64,000 bases of DNA from Deltaproteobacteria bacterium (GCA_020444045.1 JAHLLS010000006.1:124001-188000), one strand, 5' to 3'. Counted from the stretch's first letter, positions 1 through 9,700 are shown. Numbers and translations are program-made. Notes: generated by a model from the sequence alone, not told the origin.

Positions 1-189
1 CTTGATGGCATCGGCAATGGGCTGCAGGAGACCGAACTTGCCGGCCCGGTTGGGACCCAGCCGGATCTGCAGCCGCGCCAGGAGTTTGCGTTCCACCCAC
101 ACCAGGTAGGCCGCCAGGAACAGCATGACCCCGAGCACGACGCCCATTTTGATCAGCAGAATGATGAAACCGATAAGCCAACTCAGCAT
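1..189 (-). CDS. nuoH: NADH-quinone oxidoreductase subunit H, N-terminal part
   Basis: This is the first 63 codons of the complex I membrane subunit that sits at the junction of the peripheral and membrane arms and helps form the quinone site. The gene runs off the left edge. The visible protein has one hydrophobic transmembrane helix (about residues 4-30), followed by the very conserved stretch [19 protein letters not shown] and then [11 protein letters not shown], which is diagnostic for NuoH. It lies 9 bases after nuoG in the same direction and is clearly part of the nuo operon. The ATG at 187-189 is the natural start because the conserved helix follows at once. The family is normally about 330-350 residues, so most of the gene is outside the window. 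Confidence 0.93.
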   Translation of the reverse strand, partial: MLSWLIGFIILLIKMGVVLGVMLFLAAYLVWVERKLLARLQIRLGPNRAGKFGLLQPIADAIK

Positions 190-198
190 GCGTCTACG

Positions 199-2616
199 TC
201 AGCTCCTTTGGCGAATATCTTTTCGTCGGACACGGTTGCTTTTCAAGCCGGAACGCTGCCAGCCCGGCAGGCGAGGCAGGACGATGGTTCCGGAGGCCAT
301 GTTGTCGACGACCCTCAGGGTCAGCTCCCAGGGCGATGCGTCCGGACCGATCACGACCCGGTCGCCGTCGGCCAGGTGCCAGGCCTCGGCATCTCCGCGC
401 GCCATATACAGGATCACATCTTCCTGCCGTTCCTGGAGGGCCGGCGCGAAGGCCGCCAGGGGTTCGCTGCCGAAAAGCCGGTCCGTCCAGATCAGCTCAA
501 GTCCCTCTTCCGCACTGGCGGGCTGGGTATGTGGATCGTCTTCCTGTAGCGCCACCTTGCGGCCCGGTTGGTCGGCCAGCACGCGCAGGCCTTCGGGCGG
601 CAGCGGCGCCGCCAAGGCCGCCAGGGACGGATGAAATTCGGCCAATCCCGCCAAGGGATGGGCATCGCCTGCCCCCGGCGCACTGATCACCGCGGCGGCC
701 AGGTCGCCGAGAATACCCCAGGCTGGCCGTGTCCCGGCGCCCGGGATATCTTTGCGAAACGCCCGGGGCGGGTGATCCCCCTGCCCTGTCTGGGAAATGG
801 GGGTGCCGCCACGCATAGCGATTTGGGCCTGCTGCAAACGCCCCTCGCTGTTGATAAAAAGCCCCCCCGCTTCGTAAACAGTGGCCGTAGGCAAAAACAC
901 GTGAGCGGCGGCGAGAGCCGGTGAGGCCGTGTAATCCATCACCACCAGAAGCTCCAGCTGTGCCAGGGCTTGTTCCAGACGGGTCTGATCTGGAAAACGC
1001 TGCCAAAGATCGCTTTCCACCAGGATCAGCGCCTTTACCTGCCCGCTTTCGATGGCATCCACCACCTGATCCAGACCGTCCGGGGCATCCGCCAGCAGCG
1101 CCGCCCCGAAGGCATTGGCGCCCGGCAGGGGATAGAAAAGCCCGGCCGTTTTCCCGGTGGTAGATAGGGCGGCGGCGAGGTCGGCCGCCTGCACGACGCC
1201 CGCGGCAGGCAAAACATCGGTCCCGGCGACGATCACCGGCCGTTCAGCCTCCCGGAGACGACGGGCGATCGCGGCGGTCGGCAGGTCGGTATCCGGAAAA
1301 TCGCCGGCTAACCGTTCCAGCCAGGGGCCGATCTGAAGGCCGGTCAACGGGACGTGCTCGAAGTCAAACGGCAAATCCACCGGCCGGGGATCGGCAACCA
1401 CGATATCGGCCCCGTTGCGAAAGGCCTGACGCAGCGCCAGGGCCAGCATAGGAGCTTCGTGCACCGGGTCAACCCCGGCCAGCAGCACACTGTCCGCGGC
1501 AGTAATCGTCTGCAGGCTGACCGCCAGAGAGGCTGTCAGGCACCCCACGGCGGCGGAAACCGCGCGAGCAGTGCGCGTTTCTTCAAAACAAACCGGTCCG
1601 CGCCAGCCGGTCTCGCGGCAGGTCCGGGCCAGCACGGCCAGGGTCTCCAAGCTGCAGCGGGCCGATCCCGCCACGGCCACGGCGGCCGGTTGATATGTTT
1701 CGGCGATAGCAGCGAGACGTTCCGCGGCCGTGCGGATCGCCATTTCCCCTTCCACCGGTTTCCCGTCCACCATCGTCTCCCGTGGACGTTCGGCGGATGA
1801 GGCGTAGGGATACCCGTAGCGTCCCCGGTCGCAGATGAAGTGGCCGTTCACCTCGGGGCTGAAGCAGGCTTCATGCCGCACCACTTCGCGGTAGCGGACG
1901 CTGACCGTCATATGGCAACCCAGCGAACAGTGGATACAGATCGAGGGTGTGCGCTCGAAGTCCCAGCGGCGGCCCTTGAAGCGCGAGGGTTTGTCCGTAT
2001 AGACCCCGGTGGGGCAGATATCGATCAGGTTGCCGGCAAAGGGGCTCTCCAGGACACCTTCCTCGAAGCGGCCATAGTAAACCCGGCTGCCGATACCCAT
2101 CACCCCCAGATCGTCATAGCCGCTAAACTCACGGTAGTAGCGCACACAGCGGTAGCACTGGATGCAGCGGTTCATTTCGTGCTGCACCAGGGGGCCCAGG
2201 AATTGATCACGATGGGTGCGTTTCTTGCCCCGGTAGCGCCGCAACCCATGCCCCCCGGAAACGGTCATGTCCTGCAGCAGACAGTGCCCCCCTTCGTCAC
2301 AGACCGGACAGTCGTGCGGGTGGTTGAGCATGAGCCATTCGATGACGGATTGGCGAAAGGCCACCGCCTCGGCGTCCGTGGTGGAGACCACCATGCCGTC
2401 CCGGGCTTCGAGCATGCAACTCATCTGGATGCCTTTGACCGGACCTTCCAGAACTTTGACCGCGCAGACCCGGCAGGCCCCCACCGACCCCAGGGCCGGA
2501 TGATAGCAAAAGCGCGGGATATGGATCCCCAGTTGCTCGGCGGCGGCAATCACCTTGGTCCCTGGCGGGACTTCTATGCCGCGGTTGTCGATGGTCAGTC
2601 GAGGCATCGCGTTCAA
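199..2616 (-). CDS. nuoG: NADH-quinone oxidoreductase subunit G
   Basis: This 805-residue iron-sulfur subunit of the complex I peripheral arm carries electrons from NuoF toward NuoB. Visible ligands are C37, C48, C51, C67 for the [2Fe-2S] centre; H101, C103, C106, C112 for the His-ligated [4Fe-4S] centre; and C151, C154, C157, C201 for the next [4Fe-4S] centre. C227, C230, C234 and C262 match the extra N7 cluster found in only some bacterial NuoG proteins. From about residue 225 a molybdopterin-oxidoreductase-like domain follows; it has no cofactor role in this family. The protein is about 100 residues shorter than the E. coli one. It overlaps the end of nuoF by 4 bases (ATGA), so translation is coupled. 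Confidence 0.95.
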   Translation of the reverse strand: MNAMPRLTIDNRGIEVPPGTKVIAAAEQLGIHIPRFCYHPALGSVGACRVCAVKVLEGPVKGIQMSCMLEARDGMVVSTTDAEAVAFRQSVIEWLMLNHPHDCPVCDEGGHCLLQDMTVSGGHGLRRYRGKKRTHRDQFLGPLVQHEMNRCIQCYRCVRYYREFSGYDDLGVMGIGSRVYYGRFEEGVLESPFAGNLIDICPTGVYTDKPSRFKGRRWDFERTPSICIHCSLGCHMTVSVRYREVVRHEACFSPEVNGHFICDRGRYGYPYASSAERPRETMVDGKPVEGEMAIRTAAERLAAIAETYQPAAVAVAGSARCSLETLAVLARTCRETGWRGPVCFEETRTARAVSAAVGCLTASLAVSLQTITAADSVLLAGVDPVHEAPMLALALRQAFRNGADIVVADPRPVDLPFDFEHVPLTGLQIGPWLERLAGDFPDTDLPTAAIARRLREAERPVIVAGTDVLPAAGVVQAADLAAALSTTGKTAGLFYPLPGANAFGAALLADAPDGLDQVVDAIESGQVKALILVESDLWQRFPDQTRLEQALAQLELLVVMDYTASPALAAAHVFLPTATVYEAGGLFINSEGRLQQAQIAMRGGTPISQTGQGDHPPRAFRKDIPGAGTRPAWGILGDLAAAVISAPGAGDAHPLAGLAEFHPSLAALAAPLPPEGLRVLADQPGRKVALQEDDPHTQPASAEEGLELIWTDRLFGSEPLAAFAPALQERQEDVILYMARGDAEAWHLADGDRVVIGPDASPWELTLRVVDNMASGTIVLPRLPGWQRSGLKSNRVRRKDIRQRS

Positions 2617-3968
2617 GCCCGTGGTAACGAGTTGTCAGAAAGTTCGGTCGGCGGATTGCCGAACGGGCACTTGCGGGCCGAGATATGCTCCCGCACCTCA
2701 TCACCAAAAAACGTCAGTAAACTCTCCAGCGGCGATACCGCGCCCGGTGCGAAAGCGCAGTAGGAATTCCATAGGGAACGGCTCATTTGCTCCAGGATAG
2801 GGATGAAACCCTCCTTCCCCTGGCCGTTTTCGATCCGCCGCAACATATCACGGATATAGGGCAGCCCTTCACGGCAGGGGGTACACCAGCCGCAGGATTC
2901 GCGGGCGAAAAATTCGATCAGGTTCAGGGTCGCGGCCACCATGCAGGTCTTGTGGTCGAAGACCATGATGGCGCCCGTTCCCAAGCGGTGCCCGGCCTTT
3001 TTCAGGGAATCGAAATCCATGGGGATGTCGTAGTGCTCGCGGGTCAGGAAGCGGGTGGAGGCGCCCCCCGGCAAGACGGCCTTGAACTCGGAACCCGGCA
3101 ACATGCCGCCGGCATGGTCTTCGATGATAGCGCTCAGGCGGATCCCCATGGGCAGCTCATAGCATCCAGGGCGGTTTACCCGGCCGCTCACCGGGAAGAT
3201 CTTGGTCCCGGCCCCGGCCTCGGTCAGGGCCAGGCTTTTGAACCATTCCGCCCCGTTGCGCACGATATGGGGCACGCAGCACAGGGTTTCCACATTCTGC
3301 AGCACCGTGGGCTGGCCCCAGAGACCGGATTCGGTGGGATAAGGCGGGGGCTGCTGGGGGTTCGGCCGGCGCCCCATGAGGGCGTTCAACTGAGCAGTGA
3401 CTTCGCCGCAGATATAGCGCCCGCCGCTGCGGTGCACGTCGATGTCGAAAGAAAAACCGCTGCCCAGGATCTTCTCCCCCAGGTAGCCGGCCTCCCTGGC
3501 CAGGGCCACCTCCCGCTCCAGGATCCGGGCCGCATTCTCGTATTCCGGCCGGATGAAAAGGATGCCCTTTTCAGCCTGGATGGCAAACGCCGTCAACGCC
3601 ATGCCTTCGATCAACTGGTGGGGATCGGCATGCAGCAGGACGCGGTCCTTGAAAGTGCCCGGCTCCATCTCGTCCGCGTTGCACACCAGGTAGCGTGGAA
3701 AGGGGGCATCGTCGGCCACCGTGGACAATTTGATCCCCATGGGGAAGGCTGCCCCGCCTCGCCCCAGCAGCACAGCCTCCTTGATGGCCGCCTGCTCCTC
3801 GGCCCGGCCTCCTTTAGCCAATATGCGCTTGAGCGCCTCATAGCCGCCGCCGGCCTCGTATTCTTCCCGGGTGGCGATACGATCCGCATGTCGATTTTTA
3901 AAGAGAACCTGAGGGGTGTCCATCTTATTTAACTCTGTAATGTGTTGCCGGACGTCGGCCCGGTCCAT
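2613..3968 (-). CDS. nuoF: NADH-quinone oxidoreductase subunit F
   Basis: NuoF (451 residues from this start) holds the NADH site, FMN and cluster N3 of complex I. A glycine-rich NADH-binding region (GRGGAAFPMG) and the FMN region (CNADEMEPGTFKDR) are present, and the C-terminal cluster ligands are visible in SCGWCTPCREG plus a later CAF. The start is not certain: an in-frame ATG 15 codons in (MDTPQVL) is also possible and neither start has a strong ribosome site. The gene follows nuoE after 38 bases and overlaps nuoG by 4 bases. Confidence 0.95.
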   Translation of the reverse strand: MDRADVRQHITELNKMDTPQVLFKNRHADRIATREEYEAGGGYEALKRILAKGGRAEEQAAIKEAVLLGRGGAAFPMGIKLSTVADDAPFPRYLVCNADEMEPGTFKDRVLLHADPHQLIEGMALTAFAIQAEKGILFIRPEYENAARILEREVALAREAGYLGEKILGSGFSFDIDVHRSGGRYICGEVTAQLNALMGRRPNPQQPPPYPTESGLWGQPTVLQNVETLCCVPHIVRNGAEWFKSLALTEAGAGTKIFPVSGRVNRPGCYELPMGIRLSAIIEDHAGGMLPGSEFKAVLPGGASTRFLTREHYDIPMDFDSLKKAGHRLGTGAIMVFDHKTCMVAATLNLIEFFARESCGWCTPCREGLPYIRDMLRRIENGQGKEGFIPILEQMSRSLWNSYCAFAPGAVSPLESLLTFFGDEVREHISARKCPFGNPPTELSDNSLPRA

Positions 3969-4006
3969 TCATTGGCTGCCGTGGAATAAGTGTGCGACAT
4001 TTCTTT

Positions 4007-4486
4007 TTACCCATTGGCCTCATCACGCAGCCGCGCGATAATGTTGTCCAGCTTTTCCGGGGTCAGCTCCCCGTAGACCTTTTTATTGATCAGAATGGCC
4101 GGGGCCCGGTCGCAGTAGCCGATGCAGCAGACCGGCAGAAGGGTAAAAAGGCCATCGGCCGTGGTTTCCCCCATGGCGATGCCGAGGCGCTGCATCAGGT
4201 GGTCCTGGAGCGATTCGTGGCCGCCCATCCAGCAGACCACGCTGTCACAGACGTGGATGACGTAGCGCCCCACCGGCTCGCGGTAGATAAAGGGGTAAAA
4301 GGTGGCCAGTTCGTCCACTTCCACCGCCGTCATCCCCAACAGGGCGGCCGTTTCCGCCACGGCGTCATCGGTCAGGTGCCCGTAGTGATCCTGCAGCGCA
4401 AACATGATATCCACCACGAGTTCCCGCGGATGGGCGGTGCCCGCGATCTTCCGTTCCAGTTGCGTTTTCAGTTCGTCTGGCAGCAT
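4007..4486 (-). CDS. nuoE: NADH-quinone oxidoreductase subunit E
   Basis: A 159-residue thioredoxin-like [2Fe-2S] subunit of complex I (cluster N1a). The four cysteine ligands are visible as CDSVVC and, about 40 residues later, CCIGYC, the usual C-x4-C ... C-x3-C pattern. The N-terminal helical bundle (ELKTQLERKIAG onward) is also typical. Length is normal for the family. The gene starts 5 bases after nuoBCD and is followed by nuoF, so E, F and G form the NADH-oxidising module, in the usual order. Confidence 0.95.
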   Translation of the reverse strand: MLPDELKTQLERKIAGTAHPRELVVDIMFALQDHYGHLTDDAVAETAALLGMTAVEVDELATFYPFIYREPVGRYVIHVCDSVVCWMGGHESLQDHLMQRLGIAMGETTADGLFTLLPVCCIGYCDRAPAILINKKVYGELTPEKLDNIIARLRDEANG

Positions 4487-4491
4487 CGGTC

Positions 4492-6852
4492 CTATCGATC
4501 GATATCCGGCAGGATGTAGTCCACCGAGCCGATGATGGCGACCAGGTCCGATATGGACCAGCCCGTCGCCAGCAGCGGCATGACCTGCACGTTGGCAAAA
4601 CCGGGCGCGCGGATGCGCATCCGGTAAGGGTAACCCAGCCCGTCCGACACCACGTAATAGCCCTGTTCGCCCCGCGGAATTTCACAGGCGGCATAGGCTT
4701 CACCAATCGGCATCCGGGGCCCCCGGGTCACGTTGATGAAGTGGTGGATCAGGCTTTCGATGTCGTTCAACATGTCCCGGCGGGCCGGGATCGCATAGCG
4801 GTAATCGGCCGTCACGTGACGGCCGTCCGGCATGGCCGCCGCGGCCTGTTCGATAATGCGCAGACTCTGGCGCATCTCCTCCACCCGGACGCGGTAACGG
4901 GCCATGCAGTCGCCTTCCACGGCTGTGGGCACCGCGAAAGAAAACTGATCATACCCTGAATAAGGAAACTGCTTGCGCAGGTCCCAGGCCAGGCCGCAGG
5001 CCCGCAGGTTGGGACCTGAAACACCCCAGTCGATGGCATCGTCCAGGGTCATTCGCCCTACCCCGATGGCCCGCTCCCGGATGATGGGGTTTTTGGTGAT
5101 CAGCGTCTCGTACTCCCGGATGCGGGCCGGGAAAATCTTCACGAAGGCATCCACCGCCTCGCGCCATCCCTCCGGCAGATCGGCGGCCACGCCCCCAATC
5201 CGGAACCAGGCCGGGTGCAGCCGCCCGCCGGTGATCCGCTCGACGATGTCCAGGATCATCTCCCGTTCCCGGAAGGTATAAAAGGTGGGCGTGATGGCAC
5301 CCAGGTCGTGGGCGAAGGTGCCCACGAACATGAGGTGATTGCTCAGCCGGAAGAGTTCGCTCAACAGCACCCGGATCACCTGGGCCCGCTCGGGTACGGT
5401 AATGCCGGCCAGCTTCTCCACCGCCATGACATAGGGCAGGTTGTTGGCGGCCCCGGCCAGGTAGTCGACCCGGTCGGTGTAGGGGATGAATTGGTGCCAG
5501 GTCTGGCGTTCGCCGATCTTTTCGACCCCCCGGTGATGGTAGCCGATATCCATATCCAGACCGGTAATCTCTTCCCCGTCCAGGGTGGCCACATAGCGCA
5601 GCAGGCCATGCGTGCTCACATGGTGGGGACCGATGTTGAGCACCATTTCCTCCCGGCCGGCACGGGCAGGATTGAAGATGCGGCCGTCTCGGGGCTGGCG
5701 CTCCACGGCATCCTGGTGGGTGTAAGGCGGCATTTCGGTAGCCCGCCCGGGATAGTCTTTCCGGAGCGGGTGGCCTTCCCAGTCGGCGGGCATGATCAGA
5801 CGCTCCAAATTGGGATGGCCCGTGAATTGAATGCCGAACATATCGAAGGCTTCGCGCTCGTACCAGTTGGCGGAAGGCCAGATGTCGGTGACGCTGGCTG
5901 TTTCTGGGGTCGTGCCGTCCAGTGGGACTTTCAACCGCAGTCGCCCCGGGCCGTCGAAAGAGAGCAGGTTATACACCAGGGTATAGTCGGGATAGGCTTC
6001 TCGGTCCCGGCGGCCGGACTCATCGATGGCCGTCAGATCCTCCAGCCGCCGGTAGCGAGGTTCGGCCTCGGTCTTGAGGTAATGCAAAACCTCTTTGACC
6101 CGGTCCGCCGCTACATTGAGTGTAGGCATGTCCGAGGTGTGCGCCACCAGCTGGACCGCCTCACCGAAACGGGCGAGCAGTTCGTCCTGCAGGTGCTGTT
6201 CACCAGCGCTGATCTCGATCCGCGCGGCGGGTGGCGTCCACATGCCGTCGGAGCGGCTGTCCGTGAAAACCGGAGGCACCGCTGAACTGCCCCTCACAGC
6301 CGTTCCCTCCATCCCGGGACCACGGGGATCGCGGGACTTAGTCAGCCCGTCCTCCAGCAGCGGTGCCTGGGTCCCCTGGGACCCGCCGTCCAGATGAAGG
6401 ATGGATCGGGTAGGACGCTCGGAAGCGATTTTCTCCTGCAGCATGACCAGGCCGGCCAGCACGGCTTCGGGTCGCGGCGGGCAGCCCGGTATGTAGACAT
6501 CCACCGGCAGGATCTGATTGACGCCCTGGACAACGCTGTAGACGTCGTACATCCCGCCGGTATTGGAACAGGACCCCATGGAGATCACCCAGCGCGGTTC
6601 GGCCATCTGCTCGTACAGCCGCAGCACCACGGGAGCGATTTTCTTGAAGACCGTGCCGGAAACAATCAGCAGATCGGACTGACGGGGAGACGGGCGGAAC
6701 ACCTCCGCCCCGAACCGAGCAATGTCGTAGCGGGAAGTAATCGCCGTGGCCTCCTCGACGAAGCAGCAGGACAGACCGAAAAACATGGGCCACAGACTGC
6801 GCGCGCGGGCCCAGTTGATCACGGTATCAACAATGTCCGGGGAGATCTTCAT
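4492..6852 (-). CDS. nuoBCD: Fused NADH-quinone oxidoreductase subunits B, C and D
   Basis: One 786-residue reading frame carries three complex I subunits. Residues about 1-145 are NuoB with N2-cluster cysteines at C29, C30, C95 and C124 ([25 protein letters not shown]). A proline- and glycine-rich linker of about 50 residues follows. About 200-370 is NuoC ([21 protein letters not shown]). About 400-786 is NuoD ([21 protein letters not shown]). The start at 6852 overlaps the nuoA stop by 4 bases (ATGA). The frame stays open upstream across nuoA to 7275, but that part is only a shadow of nuoA. NuoCD fusions are common in Proteobacteria; the three-way B/C/D fusion is rarer but is known from several anaerobic lineages. 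Confidence 0.94.
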   Translation of the reverse strand: MKISPDIVDTVINWARARSLWPMFFGLSCCFVEEATAITSRYDIARFGAEVFRPSPRQSDLLIVSGTVFKKIAPVVLRLYEQMAEPRWVISMGSCSNTGGMYDVYSVVQGVNQILPVDVYIPGCPPRPEAVLAGLVMLQEKIASERPTRSILHLDGGSQGTQAPLLEDGLTKSRDPRGPGMEGTAVRGSSAVPPVFTDSRSDGMWTPPAARIEISAGEQHLQDELLARFGEAVQLVAHTSDMPTLNVAADRVKEVLHYLKTEAEPRYRRLEDLTAIDESGRRDREAYPDYTLVYNLLSFDGPGRLRLKVPLDGTTPETASVTDIWPSANWYEREAFDMFGIQFTGHPNLERLIMPADWEGHPLRKDYPGRATEMPPYTHQDAVERQPRDGRIFNPARAGREEMVLNIGPHHVSTHGLLRYVATLDGEEITGLDMDIGYHHRGVEKIGERQTWHQFIPYTDRVDYLAGAANNLPYVMAVEKLAGITVPERAQVIRVLLSELFRLSNHLMFVGTFAHDLGAITPTFYTFREREMILDIVERITGGRLHPAWFRIGGVAADLPEGWREAVDAFVKIFPARIREYETLITKNPIIRERAIGVGRMTLDDAIDWGVSGPNLRACGLAWDLRKQFPYSGYDQFSFAVPTAVEGDCMARYRVRVEEMRQSLRIIEQAAAAMPDGRHVTADYRYAIPARRDMLNDIESLIHHFINVTRGPRMPIGEAYAACEIPRGEQGYYVVSDGLGYPYRMRIRAPGFANVQVMPLLATGWSISDLVAIIGSVDYILPDIDR

Positions 6853-7271
6853 CGATGCTGATCCCGGTGTTTGGCCGCCGGTCCCCAGTCCAGGGCCCCC
6901 TTGCGCCAGATATAGACCAATCCGATCAGGAGAACCGTGATAAAAAAGGACATCTGCAACCAGCCCCGCCAGCCCAGGTCCTCGGCCGCCACGGCCCATG
7001 AAAAGATGTAGGCCCCTTCCACATCGAAGATCAGAAAAAAAATGGCGACCAGGTAAAAAGGAACGGGATAGCGGAGGCGTGCGGTGCCGGTGGGAATGAT
7101 ACCGCTCTCGTAGGGACGCAGTTTTTCGGAATTTGGACGGCGGTCGCCGAGCCAAGTGGACAGAAAAAGAAGTAGCCCGATCAGGGCGATAACAGTGGCG
7201 GTATAGAGGGACAGGCTGAACACACCCGGCGTCCAGGGGGACAAAAGCCCTTCGGTGGAAAAAGGCGCCAT
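6849..7271 (-). CDS. nuoA: NADH-quinone oxidoreductase subunit A
   Basis: First gene of the complex I operon: a 140-residue membrane subunit with three transmembrane helices. The conserved first loop with KLRPYESGI and the second helix start [20 protein letters not shown] are unmistakable NuoA features. The third helix is at about residues 95-118. The end overlaps nuoBCD by 4 bases. The 183 bases upstream, to the CBS-domain gene, must hold the operon promoter, but I cannot point to a convincing -35/-10 pair there. Confidence 0.95.
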   Translation of the reverse strand: MAPFSTEGLLSPWTPGVFSLSLYTATVIALIGLLLFLSTWLGDRRPNSEKLRPYESGIIPTGTARLRYPVPFYLVAIFFLIFDVEGAYIFSWAVAAEDLGWRGWLQMSFFITVLLIGLVYIWRKGALDWGPAAKHRDQHR

Positions 7272-7454
7272 TCAACCTCCGCCATTACCCGCGTTAGGAA
7301 ACGATAACACAACCTCAAATGTAAGAAACGGGCCGCCTAAACCCATAGAACAATGGTATTCAGGAAGGTATCGTCAGATCAACTTAACGAGGCTAAGGTC
7401 AAATGTCAAACAAAAGGAATCGATGGATCAGCCTCCTTGGGATGGGTCAAAATA

Positions 7455-7925
7455 TCACTTTTTTTTCTTGGGATCCCACCCCCAGTTTTCATAATATTCC
7501 CAGCTGGCCATGGCGTTCAAATCCTTTATCTCGCGGTCTTTGGCCAGCAGATTGGCTCTCAGGACGTCGCCGATGGACAGCAGCCCCACAAACTTCCCCT
7601 CTTTCTCGATCATGACGTAACGCGTGTAGAGTCCCAGATACATTTCCTGCAGCTTGGGTATGGGCGTCGTGTAGGAAGCCTTGTGCAATGTGGTGGTCAT
7701 GTAGTCCCCAATGCGGGCGGTCCGGGGATCGAACCCGGCCTGCAGACTGTTGCGCACATAATCTTTTTCGGTCCAGATGCCGACAATCCTATCGTCCTGT
7801 TTCACGAGAATGGCACCGATATTTTTTTCCACCATGATGCGCAGGGCTTCCAACACCGTCTGATCGGCCTCGGCTGCGATCATATCGGCATTTTTGCCTT
7901 CCAACAGATCTCCGGCGAATTTCAT
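7455..7925 (-). CDS. CBS-domain pair protein
   Basis: A 156-residue protein made of two CBS domains (about residues 8-65 and 72-130), recognisable by IVGIWTEKDYVR and FVGLLSIGDVL. CBS pairs usually bind adenosyl nucleotides and sense energy state; stand-alone ones often control a partner protein that cannot be named here. A good ribosome site (AAGGGGG) precedes the ATG at 7925. It lies upstream of nuoA in the same direction with 183 bases between, so it could be transcribed with the nuo operon or separately. The C-terminal tail ends in four lysines. Specific target unknown. Confidence 0.85.
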   Translation of the reverse strand: MKFAGDLLEGKNADMIAAEADQTVLEALRIMVEKNIGAILVKQDDRIVGIWTEKDYVRNSLQAGFDPRTARIGDYMTTTLHKASYTTPIPKLQEMYLGLYTRYVMIEKEGKFVGLLSIGDVLRANLLAKDREIKDLNAMASWEYYENWGWDPKKKK

Positions 7926-8138
7926 GACATACCCCCTTTCGATCCTGCTTGAATGGACTATCGGGATATAGCTTTCACGCGAGCCACGTCCCCTGGCGCT
8001 CGCGTACTCCCCCTAAACCGTTGCTTTTATAACTTAAGGGCGCTTTGGCCATACGCAATGGCCGAAGGCGTGGGTCGCCTTCCTTCGACCGATCGAGATG
8101 ATGAACAACTTGAACCCAGATTACGTTGTATAAAATTC

Positions 8139-8169
8139 TTGACAAATAAGAATGAATCTTATTTAAGAT
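8139..8169 (+). promoter_or_regulatory. Promoter with overlapping Fur/PerR-type operator
   Basis: A perfect -35 box TTGACA (8139-8144) and a plausible -10 box TAAGAT (8164-8169) enclose a perfect inverted repeat, AAATAAGA (8144-8151) and TCTTATTT (8157-8164), with 5 bases between. A 21-bp AT-rich palindrome of this shape is typical of operators for Fur/PerR-type repressors, and it covers the promoter of the Fur-family gene just downstream, so autoregulation is likely. The predicted transcript start, about 8176, also argues for the GTG at 8201 as the start codon. Confidence 0.7.
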
Positions 8170-8200
8170 ATTCTTGCAAAATAGGAAAGTAGGCCATCGC

Positions 8201-8617
8201 GTGCAGCAGTTTATCGAGATCTGCCGTGACCATGAGCTCAAGATCACCCCTCAACGGGTTGCCATTTATCAGGCGCTCATCCAGGCAAACCAGCACCCCA
8301 CCGCCGATATGATGTTCCGGTTGGTGAAGGAAGACTTCCCGCACATCGCCTTCGATACGGTCAACCGCACGCTGCTGACCTTTGCCGATATCGGGGTAGT
8401 GGATGTGGTGGAGGTGTTTGGCGGCCCCAAACGCTTCGATCCCAATATCGATGGCCATCATCACTTGCACTGCACCGCCTGCGGCAAAATCATCGATTTT
8501 AAAAACGACCGCTGCACCGATCTCGAAGTACCCGCATCCATCACCGAAATGTTCAAGGTCATCAGTAAACGGGTTGTCCTCAAAGGCCTTTGCGCTGACT
8601 GCGCTATAGAGCAGTAG
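8201..8617 (+). CDS. Fur-family transcriptional repressor, PerR-like
   Basis: A 138-residue Fur-family regulator with the N-terminal winged helix (KITPQRVAIYQALI, then HPTADMMFRLV) and the C-terminal dimerisation and metal domain (DGHHHLHCTACGKIIDF). Two CxxC pairs, in CTAC and near the C-terminus in CADC, make the structural zinc site. I chose the GTG at 8201 because it follows AGGAAAG and lies about 25 bases after the predicted transcript start; an in-frame TTG at 8174 would add nine residues but sits at the transcript start. The neighbour is rubrerythrin, a classic peroxide-stress target, which suggests PerR rather than an iron or zinc sensor. Sensor specificity is inferred. Confidence 0.88.
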   Translation: MQQFIEICRDHELKITPQRVAIYQALIQANQHPTADMMFRLVKEDFPHIAFDTVNRTLLTFADIGVVDVVEVFGGPKRFDPNIDGHHHLHCTACGKIIDFKNDRCTDLEVPASITEMFKVISKRVVLKGLCADCAIEQ

Positions 8618-8708
8618 ACGACCCGTGAGCCTTTCCTGCAACAGGAAGGACAATCCGGTCCATGCATGCCCAACCGTGACCCATGACAAAAACAACAAGG
8701 AGGAAAAA

Positions 8709-9230
8709 ATGAGCAAGACCACCGACAACCTGAAAGCCGCCTTCGCCGGTGAATCCCAGGCCCGCAACAAGTATACCTTTTTTGCCGAAGTCGCCCGGGA
8801 AGAGGGCTACCACTACATTGCCAAGATTTTCGAGGAAACGGCATTCAACGAAATGCAGCATGCCAAGGACCACCTGAAACTGCTCAACGGCATCAGTGAC
8901 ACCCTGACCAATCTCAAGGAAGCCATGGGCGGCGAAGATTATGAGGTGGAGAACATGTACCCGCAAATGGCCAAGGAGGCCGAAGAAGAGGGGCAGACCC
9001 TGGCCAAAATCGCTTTCGAACAGGTCGCCAAGATCGAGGCGCATCACCGGGCGCGCTACCAGAAGCTGGTTGAGATGGTCGAAACCGGCACCGTCTTCAA
9101 ACGCGAGCAGCCCATCAAATGGAAATGCAGCATCTGCGGTTATATCGTTGAAGGTACCGAGCCGCCGCCCAAGTGCCCGTCCTGTAAGCACCCCAAAGAA
9201 TTCTACGAGCCGGCCTGCATGGACTTTTAA
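8709..9230 (+). CDS. rbr: Rubrerythrin
   Basis: A 173-residue rubrerythrin, a cytoplasmic di-iron peroxidase of anaerobes that reduces hydrogen peroxide. Residues 1-135 form the ferritin-like four-helix domain with the first ligand in AGESQAR and the FEETAFNEMQH motif; a second E-x-x-H pair lies around EAHHRARY. Residues 136-173 are the rubredoxin-like domain with C140, C143, C156 and C159. The ATG at 8709 has a strong ribosome site (AAGGAGG, 8697-8703); the frame is open further upstream but lacks such support. It lies 91 bases after the Fur-family gene in the same direction and is probably controlled by it. Confidence 0.95.
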   Translation: MSKTTDNLKAAFAGESQARNKYTFFAEVAREEGYHYIAKIFEETAFNEMQHAKDHLKLLNGISDTLTNLKEAMGGEDYEVENMYPQMAKEAEEEGQTLAKIAFEQVAKIEAHHRARYQKLVEMVETGTVFKREQPIKWKCSICGYIVEGTEPPPKCPSCKHPKEFYEPACMDF

Positions 9231-9265
9231 CCGCCGGGGCATTCTTTAAAAAAATACCCCTACCG

Positions 9266-9299
9266 GGGGCGCTGGCGCCCGATTGCATACCGGCGCCCC
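9266..9299 (+). terminator. Possible terminator hairpin after rubrerythrin
   Basis: GGGGCGCTGG (9266-9275) can pair with CCGGCGCCCC (9290-9299) with one G-U pair, giving a ten-base stem 36 bases after the rubrerythrin stop. No run of T follows, so this is at best a weak or processed terminator. A shorter competing hairpin, GGGCGC with GCGCCC, exists inside it. Confidence 0.4.
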
Positions 9300-9393
9300 T
9301 AACTTACAGTATGTAAAGCGTGCTGTTGATGCGGTTTCAATCCTTTTTCGGAAGACGTTCTTCGGACGAACCCAAGCAGCAGGGTGGAATTCA

Positions 9394-9700
9394 TTGACAC
9401 CCAACAAATTCATCATTCAACAGCTGAGCCTCAAGCTGCCCAATGGCGCCACCATCCTCCACGACATTTCACTCGAGATCCCCGCCGGTAGAATCACCGC
9501 GGTGATCGGCCCCAGCGGCAGCGGCAAATCGTCCCTGCTGCGCTGCCTGAACCGGTTGTGGGAGCCGCCGCCCGGCAGTATTTTTATCGACGGGGGCGAC
9601 ATCACCGCCATGGATGTCCTCCTCCTGCGGCGCCGGGTGGGCATGCTCTTTCAGGCGCCGGCCCTCTTCGAGGGCACCGTGGCCGACAATATCGCTTACG
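9394..9700 (+). pseudogene. Truncated ABC ATPase, FetA-like iron export
   Basis: The first half of an ABC ATP-binding protein. It has the Walker A loop (GPSGSGKSS) and the Q-loop (MLFQAPALFEGTVADNIAYG), then the reading passes straight into sequence belonging to the next gene in another frame. The signature motif, Walker B and the switch histidine are missing, so it cannot be a working ATPase. The likely original start is the TTG at 9394, preceded by a purine-rich CAGGGTGG; a longer frame back to 9283 has no support. The following gene is FetB-like, and FetA/FetB pairs export iron, which identifies the remnant. About half the gene (some 100 codons) has been lost by deletion. Confidence 0.75.

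Noticed and set aside
1840..3932. Long plus-strand frames opposite nuoG and nuoF
   Set aside because: They are antisense shadows with no family features; the minus-strand genes carry all conserved cluster ligands.
6853..7275. N-terminal extension of the NuoBCD frame by 141 codons
   Set aside because: It lies wholly over nuoA in another frame, has no NuoB-like features, and the real start overlaps the nuoA stop by ATGA.
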